A stretch of DNA of 64,000 nt from the NCBI RefSeq assembly GCF_000018405.1, contig NC_009943.1, positions 995,001 to 1,059,000 of the forward strand, read 5' to 3'. The position numbers and the translations under genes were made by a program. The notes below the pieces were generated by a model, which was given only the letters and a program-made list of their open reading frames with translations, had not been told where the DNA came from and ran no database searches. This DNA comes from Desulfosudis oleivorans Hxd3 (GTDB lineage: Bacteria; Desulfobacterota; Desulfobacteria; Desulfobacterales; Desulfosudaceae). Positions 56,153 to 64,000 of this stretch are shown here, one piece after another (position 1 is the first letter of the stretch; each line of letters begins with the position of its first letter).

Positions 56153-56983
56153 ATGGAAGAAAATTTTACACCAGTCGAACAACTCTCATACAGCACCGTA
56201 AGAATTGAAGCAGATTCAACTGATGGCGGTGTCAGCACAGGAACAGGTTTCTTTTTTAAGCTAAAAGAAAATGCAGATGGATCTCATATACCAGTTATAG
56301 TAACAAACAAGCATGTAGTTTCCAACACAACAAAGGGACGGTTTCAACTTACCTTAAAAGATGGTTCAGGAAAGCCATCTGTACGAGATCATTTCTCTTT
56401 CGAGCTTGATCAATTTGAAAAAAGGTGGATTCCTCATCCGGATGGTAGCACTGATCTGTGCGTAATGCCTATAGCGCCTCTTCTTAATTTGGCCAAAGAA
56501 CAAAATAAAGAATTTTATTTCATTTCTCTCACAAAAGAATTGTTACCAACCGCCGCTGATTTTAATGATATGTTCGGTATGGATGATATAACTATGGTGG
56601 GTTATCCCATTGGGATTTGGGATAGTGTTCACAATTTGCCGGTCTTTCGAAGAGGCATTACCGCTTCAAATCCTAAAAATGATTGGAATGATAGAAAAGA
56701 ATTTTTAATCGACTGCGCATGTTTTCCAGGCTCAAGCGGTTCTCCTGTTCTTCTGATTAATATAGGTGGTTATTTTTCGAGAAAAGGAATGAATTTAGGC
56801 GGAAAAAGATTGAAATTGTTAGGGGTACTATATGCGGGACCACAACACACAGCAACTGGTGAAATAGAAATTATAAATGTTCCTACAAAGCAGCAGCCTA
56901 TTGCGGTTTCACGTATACCTAGTAATTTAGGCATAGTTATAAAATCTGAGAAACTCTTAGATTTTGAAAACAGCTTTTCTTAA
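56153..56983 (+). CDS. Cassette 2: trypsin-like serine protease
   Basis: A 276-residue trypsin-fold peptidase. The catalytic triad is readable: H54 in TNKHVVS, D101 in STDLCVMP, and S195 in CFPGSSGSPVLL. There is no signal peptide or PDZ domain, so it is probably cytoplasmic; such proteases occur as effectors in several bacterial defence systems. The ATG at 56153 follows AGGAG. AT-rich compared with its neighbours. Flanked by attC-like sites. No obvious protease partner or substrate is encoded beside it. Confidence 0.85.
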   Translation: MEENFTPVEQLSYSTVRIEADSTDGGVSTGTGFFFKLKENADGSHIPVIVTNKHVVSNTTKGRFQLTLKDGSGKPSVRDHFSFELDQFEKRWIPHPDGSTDLCVMPIAPLLNLAKEQNKEFYFISLTKELLPTAADFNDMFGMDDITMVGYPIGIWDSVHNLPVFRRGITASNPKNDWNDRKEFLIDCACFPGSSGSPVLLINIGGYFSRKGMNLGGKRLKLLGVLYAGPQHTATGEIEIINVPTKQQPIAVSRIPSNLGIVIKSEKLLDFENSFS

Positions 56984-56984
56984 T

Positions 56985-57046
56985 GTCTAACCTCGCTGGT
57001 GCAGGGGACGGCCAAAAGCGCGCCGCCCCTGACCAGCCCGTTATGT
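56985..57046 (+). other. attC site 2 (well formed)
   Basis: 62 bp: left core GTCTAAC, inner arms CTGGTGCAGGGG and CCCCTGACCAG with the extrahelical-base asymmetry usual for attC, a GGCCAAAAGCGCGCC centre and right core GTTATGT. The clearest of the four sites. Confidence 0.85.
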
Positions 57047-57084
57047 GAAAATTGAAGTGCAATCAATACGATCGGAGATAAAAT

Positions 57085-59103
57085 ATGAGACTTAAAAAAG
57101 CCAGAGTTCAAAATTACCGAAGCATCATAGACTCCGGTCTATTTGATATCGAAAAATTAAAGACAATATTAGTCGGCCCAAATGAAGCTGGCAAAACAGT
57201 TCTCCTTAAAGCGCTACAACAGCTTAGCAAGCCAAGTGATGTCGAAGGATTTGATGTATTACGCGATTATCCAAGGTCAAAATACAACGACATTACTACT
57301 GGAATTGTTGATCCATCAACGGTAACCGTAGTAACTGGTTATTTTGAATTAGAGGATGAAGACAAAGAGTTAATTCCAGAATCATTTCATAATTGCCAGT
57401 ATAAATTATATAGAAATCTCAACAATAAAGGCTATCACAGTCTAATAAATGCACCTGAAAAAATTACATTTGGAGTTTTAAAAAAGAATTTTTCCAGAAT
57501 GATTACACACATGGATAAGCAAGTCGTTCCTGTGGAAGGTGATAAGGAAGTTATAAAACCTAGTGATTCATTTAAAGCAATATCGTCAGAATGGAGCGAT
57601 AATAAAATAATAGATGACGAATCTGCCAAGTCATTAAAATCTTGGTTAGATGAAAATTATGAGTATGTAGAAGAAGAAAATGAAAAAGAAGAATCACGAC
57701 ACGCAGAATTGCTTGAATTAATTCAAAATAACGCAAAACACGATGAAGTATTAAAAATATTGGACAAAAGAACGCCTGTATTCATTTTATTCAATAACTA
57801 CTTTAAAGTTAAGCCATCAGTGCATTTAGGGCATTTGGCGCAAAGAGTTGAACAAAATATCCTTGACGACGAGTATTACGACTATGGAAATTTATGCTTA
57901 TTGAAACTGTTGGGATTTACTCCAAAAGAATTAGCAGATTTGGGTAATGCTCAAAGCCCGAAAATCAATGAAAAGGAGGCTTTAAAAGAATATAAGGACA
58001 AGCTGGACAAAAGAAGTTATCAACTAAATGCTGCAAGCGTAAGGTTAACGAATGAAATTTGTTCAGCATGGTTGCCGGACTTAAAAAGATCAGAAGCAGA
58101 TAAACTTAAGATAACAGCAGATGGGCAATATTTAAAAGTCGTTGTTGAAGATGATCTTGGTGTCGATATCGAGTTAGATCAAAGATCAGAAGGGTTTCAG
58201 TGGTTAGTATCTTTTTTCGTAGTGTTTTTCTCTGAAGCCATGGATAAACATGACAACGCAATATTGTTATTGGATGAGCCAGGAATGAGTTTACATGGTC
58301 TAAAACAAAGAGAGTTCAGAAAAACTATTTCGAGGCTTGCAGAAAAAAACCAAACTATTTTTACCACACACTCACCATTCTTGGTGGGTCCTGAAGAGCT
58401 TGACATTGTTCGTGTTGTTGAACTTGAAAACAGAACAGTTGGGACAATAGTCCACACAACAATTTCTTCTAGCGACCCAGCTGGATTGTTGCCGCTCCAG
58501 GAAGCACTCGGTTACGATCTCGCTAATAGTTTGTTTTCACAGCAAAGAAATTTGATTTTGGAAGGCATTACTGACTATTGGTACCTTGAAGCAACTTCTG
58601 AATTACTGAAAGAAGCAAAAATATGTATCTTAAATGACAAAATAGCTTTGGTTTTTGCCAACTCCGCAGGGAAGGTCGTATATTACGCCACTATTTTGCA
58701 TGCACATCATCTTAAAGTCGCTGCACTTTTAGATTCTGACGCAGCTGGTGACCAAGCTGCACAACAAGAAAACCTCGTACATGCTTTAGGGAATAAAAAC
58801 ATACTCAGAACAAAAGATTTCTGTAATGGAGTTTCAAAGCCTGAGATTGAAGATATGCTTCGGGAAACACTCATCTTAATTGTAAAAGAAGAGTTTGGCA
58901 AAGACACCTCAAAAATTGCACAAAAACAACCAACAAGGCCAATAATCGACTTGTTTGCAGATGAAGTAAAAGATTTCTCTAAGTATAGATTAGCAAAATC
59001 ATATGTCCGCTGGACAAGAAACCATGACGCAAAAGATTTAACCAAAGACGAACAACAAAATTGGAAAACTTTGATTGAAAACATTAATAAGGCTCTAAAA
59101 TAA
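57085..59103 (+). CDS. Cassette 3: OLD-family ATPase with TOPRIM domain
   Basis: A 672-residue overcoming-lysogenisation-defect (OLD) family protein. The N-terminal ABC-type ATPase has Walker A GPNEAGKT (31-38), the signature/Walker B region LDEPGMSLHG and the switch histidine in TTHSPFLV. The C-terminal TOPRIM nuclease has LEGITDYWYL and LLDSDAAGDQ. No GajB/UvrD-like helicase is adjacent, so it is of the single-gene (class 1) kind. OLD proteins act against phages. AT-rich codon use sets it apart from the host genes. It sits between two attC-like sites. Confidence 0.9.
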   Translation: MRLKKARVQNYRSIIDSGLFDIEKLKTILVGPNEAGKTVLLKALQQLSKPSDVEGFDVLRDYPRSKYNDITTGIVDPSTVTVVTGYFELEDEDKELIPESFHNCQYKLYRNLNNKGYHSLINAPEKITFGVLKKNFSRMITHMDKQVVPVEGDKEVIKPSDSFKAISSEWSDNKIIDDESAKSLKSWLDENYEYVEEENEKEESRHAELLELIQNNAKHDEVLKILDKRTPVFILFNNYFKVKPSVHLGHLAQRVEQNILDDEYYDYGNLCLLKLLGFTPKELADLGNAQSPKINEKEALKEYKDKLDKRSYQLNAASVRLTNEICSAWLPDLKRSEADKLKITADGQYLKVVVEDDLGVDIELDQRSEGFQWLVSFFVVFFSEAMDKHDNAILLLDEPGMSLHGLKQREFRKTISRLAEKNQTIFTTHSPFLVGPEELDIVRVVELENRTVGTIVHTTISSSDPAGLLPLQEALGYDLANSLFSQQRNLILEGITDYWYLEATSELLKEAKICILNDKIALVFANSAGKVVYYATILHAHHLKVAALLDSDAAGDQAAQQENLVHALGNKNILRTKDFCNGVSKPEIEDMLRETLILIVKEEFGKDTSKIAQKQPTRPIIDLFADEVKDFSKYRLAKSYVRWTRNHDAKDLTKDEQQNWKTLIENINKALK

Positions 59104-59115
59104 TTGAACAATCAC

Positions 59116-59205
59116 ATAGCAATTTCATGCACCAGATGGCGAGAAAGGCGGCGGCGCTGACGCGGCAAGTTCACTGGCGCCACTGGCGATGAATAGCGTT
59201 AGAAT
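59116..59205 (+). other. attC-like site 3
   Basis: ATTTCATGCACCAG near 59121-59134 pairs with CTGGCGATGAAT near 59184-59195, with right core GTTAGAA at 59198-59204. The left core is not clear. Confidence 0.6.
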
Positions 59206-59220
59206 GACCAGGGAGGAACG

Positions 59221-60351
59221 ATGAGTTTACCTCCAGATTCAACTCTCGATGACGTAAAGGTCCGGATACGGGAATCTGTCAAAAATCCAAATGTGGGTAA
59301 GACGGAGCAAGCCGTTCTCAAAGAAGGCCCGAGAGCGTTCAGGCTCGCAACTCTCTTTGAGATTATGAATCCAGAAAGCGGCGAGATACATCACTACTCG
59401 CTAAGAATTGATAGTATCAATCGAAAGAAAGCCGGGTGGTTTTATAAACCTGAAAAATCTGTTTCGCTCGAAGGGCAAAACCCGAATGAAATAGAACGGC
59501 TGTTCCGATTTCTACGTGCACATCTGGAAGGCAAACTCTCTGTAACCACAGGTGATTTGCATATTATTCGGTCAGAGGAGTACGAAAAACTCGAAAGATT
59601 AATTGATTTGATCCCGAATCTGTCTTCCCCTGACATGGTTGAGCTTGTTAAGCTTATTATTCCGCGTATTAAAGACGCTGGCGATTATATGCCGAAGTTT
59701 ATTGAAGCCTTCGAGTGCGCCGACCCCCAAACTTTGGATCATGTCGCGGTTGCTACTCGTTTTGTAAAACATAAACAGGCATATGATCAGCTCAAGCGCT
59801 TTGTGAAATCAGGCCATGCCTCTGAAAGTGAATTCCAGGATCTTCTCGCAAAGAATCCATGGATGTTCGGCAGTGAGTATAGCGAACTTCTTGACAGGCG
59901 TACTTGGACTCGTGATGATAATTTGGACTTCATGCTTCGCCGAACATCAGATAACTATTTAGAGATCATAGAGATTAAGACCCCATTTGATGAACCTCTT
60001 TTTCTTCGCGACAAATCCCATGACAGCTACTACACATCGTCTAAGTTGTCACCAGTCCTTGGGCAGGTGATTCGTTACATCTCCGAGATTGAACGCAGCA
60101 GAGATTCAATCCTAAGCAAAGACGAATGCGACACCCTCAAAATACGTGCTAGAATAATTGCTGGTCGTGATGGTTCACCAAATCATCAAGAAGCTTTGCG
60201 CAACTTCAACGCTCATCTACATAGGATAGAGGTAATAACCTTTAATCAGCTTGTGAGGATTGCAGGTAGGGTACTTAATATCTTTGAGGACGATTCTTTT
60301 TCCTTCGAGGCCTGTACAGAAGATTCGGTAAACGAAGACATACCATTCTAA
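59221..60351 (+). CDS. sduA: Cassette 4: Shedu-type (DUF4263) anti-phage nuclease
   Basis: A 376-residue SduA-like protein. The C-terminal DUF4263 nuclease domain (about 195-345) is of PD-(D/E)xK type: SESEFQDLLAKNPWMFG leads in, D236 in DNLDFMLRR, E251 and K253 in IIEIKTP, and Q282 in VLGQVIRYI complete the site. The N-terminal 190 residues vary between Shedu proteins and may sense phage. Shedu is a single-gene defence system. A GGGAGG Shine-Dalgarno precedes the ATG. Flanked by attC-like sites on both sides. Confidence 0.9.
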   Translation: MSLPPDSTLDDVKVRIRESVKNPNVGKTEQAVLKEGPRAFRLATLFEIMNPESGEIHHYSLRIDSINRKKAGWFYKPEKSVSLEGQNPNEIERLFRFLRAHLEGKLSVTTGDLHIIRSEEYEKLERLIDLIPNLSSPDMVELVKLIIPRIKDAGDYMPKFIEAFECADPQTLDHVAVATRFVKHKQAYDQLKRFVKSGHASESEFQDLLAKNPWMFGSEYSELLDRRTWTRDDNLDFMLRRTSDNYLEIIEIKTPFDEPLFLRDKSHDSYYTSSKLSPVLGQVIRYISEIERSRDSILSKDECDTLKIRARIIAGRDGSPNHQEALRNFNAHLHRIEVITFNQLVRIAGRVLNIFEDDSFSFEACTEDSVNEDIPF

Positions 60352-60416
60352 CCAATCGGATTAACTCTGATCCAAAAAGCTGTCGCTTTTTGTCCAGGTT
60401 ATCCGAGACGTTGGCC
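60346..60416 (+). other. attC-like site 4
   Basis: TTCTAAC at its left, arms CGGATTAAC and GGTTATCCG, an inner AAAAAGC-TGTC-GCTTTTT hairpin, right end GACGTTGGCC. It overlaps the stop codon of the Shedu gene. Confidence 0.7.
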
Positions 60417-60436
60417 GGGAGAAGAGAAAATAACCG

Positions 60437-61084
60437 ATGGAATCGCAGGTCATATCAAAAAAACGGGTTGCTAATCATGGTGAGGTGTTGACCGGAAACC
60501 GTGAGGTCAACGCCATGCTCGATCTGGTGAAGCAGGAAACGGAAAGGATTGAATCGCGTTTTCTTGAACCGGCTTGCGGCACCGGGAACTTTCTGGCCGT
60601 GATCCTGGAAAGAAAATTGGCGGTGGTCGAGAAGCGATACAGCAAGTCGCAACTGGACTTTGAGCGTTACGCCGTTCTTGCCGTTTCATCTATCTATGGC
60701 GTTGATATCCAGAAAGATAATGTTGAGCACTGCCGGCAACGGCTCTTCGGGATATTTGATCTGGTCTATCTGCGGTTGTTCAAACACAAGACGAACGACG
60801 ATTGCCGGGCAGCGGTGCGTTTTATTCTTGAGATAAACATCGTCTGGGGCGATGCCCTCGATTTTAAGACCAAAGACGAGCCCCGGGTGCCGATTCGCTT
60901 CTCCGAGTGGTCGCCGGTAAACGGCAGCATGCTTAAGCGGCGGGATTTCATGTTGTCGTACCTGGTGGAAAAGCAGCATCAAATGCTGCTGTTCAGCGAC
61001 GAGGGCAATGTCGCCGACTTAAACGAGCCCATCAGGGAATATCCCCCGATCCACTTCCTGGAGATCGCCCATGCTCAACAATAG
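60437..61084 (+). CDS. N6-adenine methyltransferase-like protein (SAM-binding part)
   Basis: A 215-residue protein with the SAM-binding motif I LEPACGTGNFL and a motif II-like GVDIQKDN, followed by INIVWGDALDF. No NPPY catalytic motif is present, so on its own it is unlikely to methylate. KRVANHGEVLTGNREVNAML is typical of restriction-modification M subunits. Its stop overlaps the start of the next gene, which does have NPPY, so the two may act together. Confidence 0.82.
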   Translation: MESQVISKKRVANHGEVLTGNREVNAMLDLVKQETERIESRFLEPACGTGNFLAVILERKLAVVEKRYSKSQLDFERYAVLAVSSIYGVDIQKDNVEHCRQRLFGIFDLVYLRLFKHKTNDDCRAAVRFILEINIVWGDALDFKTKDEPRVPIRFSEWSPVNGSMLKRRDFMLSYLVEKQHQMLLFSDEGNVADLNEPIREYPPIHFLEIAHAQQ

Positions 61085-62615
61085 CGGCTACAACCCCGAC
61101 GTGCTTTCCTGCATTGCCAACCTGAGCAGTGACGAGGTGTTCACGCCCCCGCAACTGGCCAACGGGATTCTGGACCTGCTTCCGGAAAAACTCTGGTCCG
61201 ACAAAAAAGCCACTTTTTTTGATCCCGGCTGCAAGTCCGGCGTGTTTTTGCGGGAGATCGCCAGGCGTCTGGACAAAGGCCTGGAGAAGCAGATCCCTGA
61301 TCGCCACAAGCGGATCAACCACATCTTCAAAAACCAGCTTTACGGGCTCGCCATTACCGAGCTGACCGCCTTGCTCTCGCGTCGGTCCGTATATTGCTCT
61401 AAAACGGCCAACGGCCGTTATTCCGTTTGCGAAGCTTTCGACAGTCCGGAAGGCAACATCCATTTTGCGAGGGTGGAACACATCTGGAAGAACGGCCGTT
61501 GCGTATACTGCAGAGCCAGCAAGGAGAACTACGAACGGGACGGTGATTTGGAAAGCCACGCCTATGCCTTTATCCATACAGAAAACCCGGAGGAACTTTT
61601 TAATATGAAATTTGATGTTATTATCGGAAACCCCCCTTACCAATTGAGCGATGGGGGTTACGGAGAGAGTGCCCGACCGATCTATCACCTGTTTGTTGAG
61701 CAGGCGATGAAACTCAAGCCCCGCTACCTGACGATGATCATTCCTTCCCGATGGTTCGCCGGCGGCAAGGGGTTGGACGAATTTCGCCGCAAGATGCTCC
61801 ATGATCATCGCATTTCCCACCTGGTCGACTATCCCAAACTCTACGACGGATTTCCCGGCGTAAAGATCCGTGGCGGTGTCTCCTATTTCCTGTGGGAGCG
61901 CGACTACGATGGCCCCTGCTCCGTGCAAACGATGTGGGATGGCCAACCACTCGGCCCGCCGATGAAGCGGCGCCTGGATGCCTACGATGTTCTGGTCCGC
62001 CGGAACGAGGCGGTCTCCATTCTGGACAAGGTCCGCGCCTACCGTGTCAAAGGTAAGTCCGAGGCGACACTGGATGCACGAGTGTCCAGCCGGAAGCCCT
62101 TTGGTTTTCCCACAAATTTTCATGGCGCTGAATCGCCCAAGGGTTTCAAAATTCCGGTCAAGCTCTATGGATCACGACAAATCTCTTGGATCAAGCGCTC
62201 GGATATCCAACAGAACTCGGAATGGATTGACAAATGGAAGGTCCTGATGACTTGTGTTCAAGGTACCAGTGCTGCGGTTGAAACCATGTTTCTGAGCAGA
62301 CCCATCATTGCGGAGCCTGGAGAAGCCTGCTCGGAGACTTATTTGATCGCCGGCCGATTCGAAAACAAATTGGAGGCCGAGCGATACGCGGCATATCTGC
62401 GGACGCGTTTTGTCCGTTTCCTTGTGTCTCTACGAAAGGCAACGCAACATGCCACGAAGGATGTCTATGCATTTGTTCCCGACGTCCCTTTGAATTGCGA
62501 ATGGACCGACGAGAAGCTCTACAAGCGATATGGCCTGACCAAGGATGAAATCGCCTTTATCGAATCCGTTGTCCGCCCGATGCCTGCCGATAGCGACGAG
62601 GCGAGCGATGAGTAA
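61071..62615 (+). CDS. Eco57I/type II-like N6 methyltransferase
   Basis: A 514-residue methyltransferase. Motif IV is IIGNPPYQLSD; motif I is degenerate (FFDPGCKSGVFL). The C-terminal half (about 270-500) fits a target-recognition domain (DVYAFVPDVPLNCEWTDEKL). It is probably the modification component of a restriction-like system whose translocase/nuclease is the helicase downstream. Overlaps the next gene by eight bases and the previous by 14. Confidence 0.88.
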   Translation: MLNNSGYNPDVLSCIANLSSDEVFTPPQLANGILDLLPEKLWSDKKATFFDPGCKSGVFLREIARRLDKGLEKQIPDRHKRINHIFKNQLYGLAITELTALLSRRSVYCSKTANGRYSVCEAFDSPEGNIHFARVEHIWKNGRCVYCRASKENYERDGDLESHAYAFIHTENPEELFNMKFDVIIGNPPYQLSDGGYGESARPIYHLFVEQAMKLKPRYLTMIIPSRWFAGGKGLDEFRRKMLHDHRISHLVDYPKLYDGFPGVKIRGGVSYFLWERDYDGPCSVQTMWDGQPLGPPMKRRLDAYDVLVRRNEAVSILDKVRAYRVKGKSEATLDARVSSRKPFGFPTNFHGAESPKGFKIPVKLYGSRQISWIKRSDIQQNSEWIDKWKVLMTCVQGTSAAVETMFLSRPIIAEPGEACSETYLIAGRFENKLEAERYAAYLRTRFVRFLVSLRKATQHATKDVYAFVPDVPLNCEWTDEKLYKRYGLTKDEIAFIESVVRPMPADSDEASDE

Positions 62616-64000
62616 GGCCTTCTTCCCTCCCCGGCCTGAATCGCGGCCCACGATTTATGCATACGAGGATACCCATCCGCAGTACGCGGGTCTGCTCAAG
62701 GTCGGGTACACAACCGTGGACGCACAGAAACGCGTTGCCCAGCAATATCCGACCTTGCGTCCCGGCGCACCGCCCTACCGAATCGTTCTGGAAGAAGCCG
62801 CCATGCGCGGCGACGGCACGGTGTTTACCGATAACGACGTTCACCGCATGCTGCGGATCAACGGCGTCAAAAACCCGGAAGGCGAGTGGTTTTGCTGCAC
62901 GGTCGCCCAGGTCAAGGCGGCTATCATCGCCGTGCGCACCGGTCAACTCAACGAGGAAAACCGGTCCCTGGATTTTACCATGCGGCCCGAGCAGGAAGCA
63001 GCGGTAGAAAAAACGGCCGCCTACTTCACCGGCTGGCGCAAGGATAAGGGCAACCGGAATAAGCCGCCGCATTTTTTATGGAACTGCAAGATGCGCTTCG
63101 GCAAGACTTTTGCAGCCTATCAGTTGGCAAAAAAGATGGGCTGGCGCAAGGTGCTGGTGCTCACTTTCAAACCGGCGGTACAAAGCGCCTGGGAAGAGGA
63201 TTTAAAGTGCCACGTGGATTTTGCGGGGTGGCAGTTTGTTGCTTCGCACGATTTGCATACTGACGGTGAACCGAAGATAAAACCGCCTTTGGTCTGTTTT
63301 GGTTCGTTTCAGGACTATCTGGGCCGCAACCCCGATACGGGCGGCATCAAGTCAAAGAACGAATGGGTTCACACCACCAACTGGGATTGCGTTATTCTGG
63401 ACGAATACCACTACGGCGCCTGGCGGGAGACCGCCAAAGAGCTGTTTGAGGCCGAGGACAAGAAAGAGGTCGCGTTCGGTGTGGGGCAAGGCGCTGAGTT
63501 CCTGAAAGAGCGGGACGAAGAGATAGCCGACATCATGCCGATCACCACGAACGGTTATCTCTACCTGTCCGGCACGCCGTTTCGGGCAATTGCTTCCGGC
63601 GAATTCATCGAAGAGCAGATTTTCAACTGGACCTATTCCGATGAACAGCGGGCGAAAAGCGCCTGGAAGGGTCCGGGCAACCCATATGTCGCTTTGCCAA
63701 GGATGGTGTTGCTGACATACCAGCTTCCGGACGCGATTCGGGAAATCGCCATGCAGGGAGAGTTTAACGAGTTCGACCTGAATGTCTTTTTTTCCGCCGA
63801 GGGGATCGGCAACAAGGCCAAATTCAAGTACGCCAACGAGGTTCAGAAATGGCTTGACCTGATCCGGGGCGCGTTCCTGCCGACCAGCGTCGACAGCCTG
63901 AAACTCGGCGCGCGGAAGCCGCCGATGCCGTTCTCGGATGTGCGGCTGTTGGGCGTGCTTTCGCATTCCTTCTGGTTTTTGCCGAGCGTGGCGGCCTGTC
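62608..64000 (+). CDS. T5orf172-SF2 helicase, restriction-like subunit (3' end outside window)
   Basis: At least 464 codons, open to the window end. The first 95 residues form a T5orf172 (GIY-YIG-like) domain: TIYAYEDTHPQYAGLLKVGY then TTVDAQKRVAQQ. A superfamily 2 helicase follows: Walker A RFGKT (G165-T167), DEYH at 265-268, YLSGTPFR motif III. The ATG at 62608 overlaps the stop of the methyltransferase gene. The GIY-YIG-like part could be the nuclease. It completes a restriction-modification-type trio with the two preceding genes. Confidence 0.86.
   Translation, partial: MSKAFFPPRPESRPTIYAYEDTHPQYAGLLKVGYTTVDAQKRVAQQYPTLRPGAPPYRIVLEEAAMRGDGTVFTDNDVHRMLRINGVKNPEGEWFCCTVAQVKAAIIAVRTGQLNEENRSLDFTMRPEQEAAVEKTAAYFTGWRKDKGNRNKPPHFLWNCKMRFGKTFAAYQLAKKMGWRKVLVLTFKPAVQSAWEEDLKCHVDFAGWQFVASHDLHTDGEPKIKPPLVCFGSFQDYLGRNPDTGGIKSKNEWVHTTNWDCVILDEYHYGAWRETAKELFEAEDKKEVAFGVGQGAEFLKERDEEIADIMPITTNGYLYLSGTPFRAIASGEFIEEQIFNWTYSDEQRAKSAWKGPGNPYVALPRMVLLTYQLPDAIREIAMQGEFNEFDLNVFFSAEGIGNKAKFKYANEVQKWLDLIRGAFLPTSVDSLKLGARKPPMPFSDVRLLGVLSHSFWFLPSVAAC

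Overview
The window looks like a chromosomal segment of an anaerobic, sulfate-reducing-type Desulfobacterota (deltaproteobacterium). It is GC-rich, full of two-component and chemosensory genes, and carries 2-hydroxyacyl-CoA dehydratase/benzoyl-CoA reductase-type genes, a selenopeptide/radical SAM pair and dispersed repeats typical of that group. The Desulfosudis (Desulfococcus) oleovorans neighbourhood is my best guess; it is an inference, not a match I could run.

Region 1 (1-17.9 kb) is mixed housekeeping, mostly on the minus strand. It holds a glycogen-binding protein and a large bifunctional glycogen debranching enzyme, an SH3-TM-PilZ protein, a zupT-kefB-esterase-hypothetical operon, small membrane proteins, a CNNM/CBS protein, a 6-phosphofructokinase and a B12-type radical SAM protein. 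Gaps are filled with repeats (a MITE-like element, REP-like hairpins, GATCCC/GGTATC tracts).

Region 2 (18.3-40.1 kb, plus strand) starts with two small lipoproteins and a truA remnant. Then come a four-PAS hybrid kinase and an NtrC-type activator, a clear -24/-12 (sigma-54) promoter and a long chemosensory operon: pseudo-receiver, STAS, CheA, two MCPs with near-identical signalling domains, CheW, CheR, a receiver, CheD, CheB, a soluble MCP-like/CheZ-motif protein, CheY, an HD-GYP protein, a CheZ-motif protein and a PilZ protein. A strong terminator closes it. HD-GYP and PilZ point to output through c-di-GMP.

Region 3 (40.3-45.25 kb, minus strand) is a second sigma-54-type operon: a sensor kinase, three receiver proteins (two with the same unnamed C-terminal domain) and, last, a receiver domain fused to a formate/nitrite (FocA-family) channel. 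This is apparently a phosphorelay wired directly to a membrane channel.

Region 4 (45.4-48.0 kb, minus strand) holds a lipoprotein, an SbtM-type radical SAM maturase and, upstream of it, an 81-codon gene with two in-frame UGA codons. The first UGA is followed by an E. coli-like SECIS hairpin. I read this as a selenocysteine-containing RiPP precursor (SbtA type) that ordinary gene calling would miss.

Region 5 (48.2-54.8 kb, plus strand) holds a four-gene BcrCBAD/HgdABC-like ATP-driven reductase/dehydratase set, a hipBA module whose hipA 3' end lies inside a dispersed repeat, and a crotonase.

Region 6 (54.8-60.4 kb) looks like a decayed chromosomal integron: a truncated divergent integrase, then four promoterless same-strand cassettes separated by attC-like hairpins. 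They encode an unknown protein, a trypsin-like protease, an OLD-family ATPase/TOPRIM protein and a Shedu (DUF4263) nuclease. Region 7 (60.4-64.0 kb) is a restriction-modification-like trio: two N6-methyltransferase-type proteins and a T5orf172-helicase cut by the window end. I saw no tRNA, rRNA or CRISPR array.
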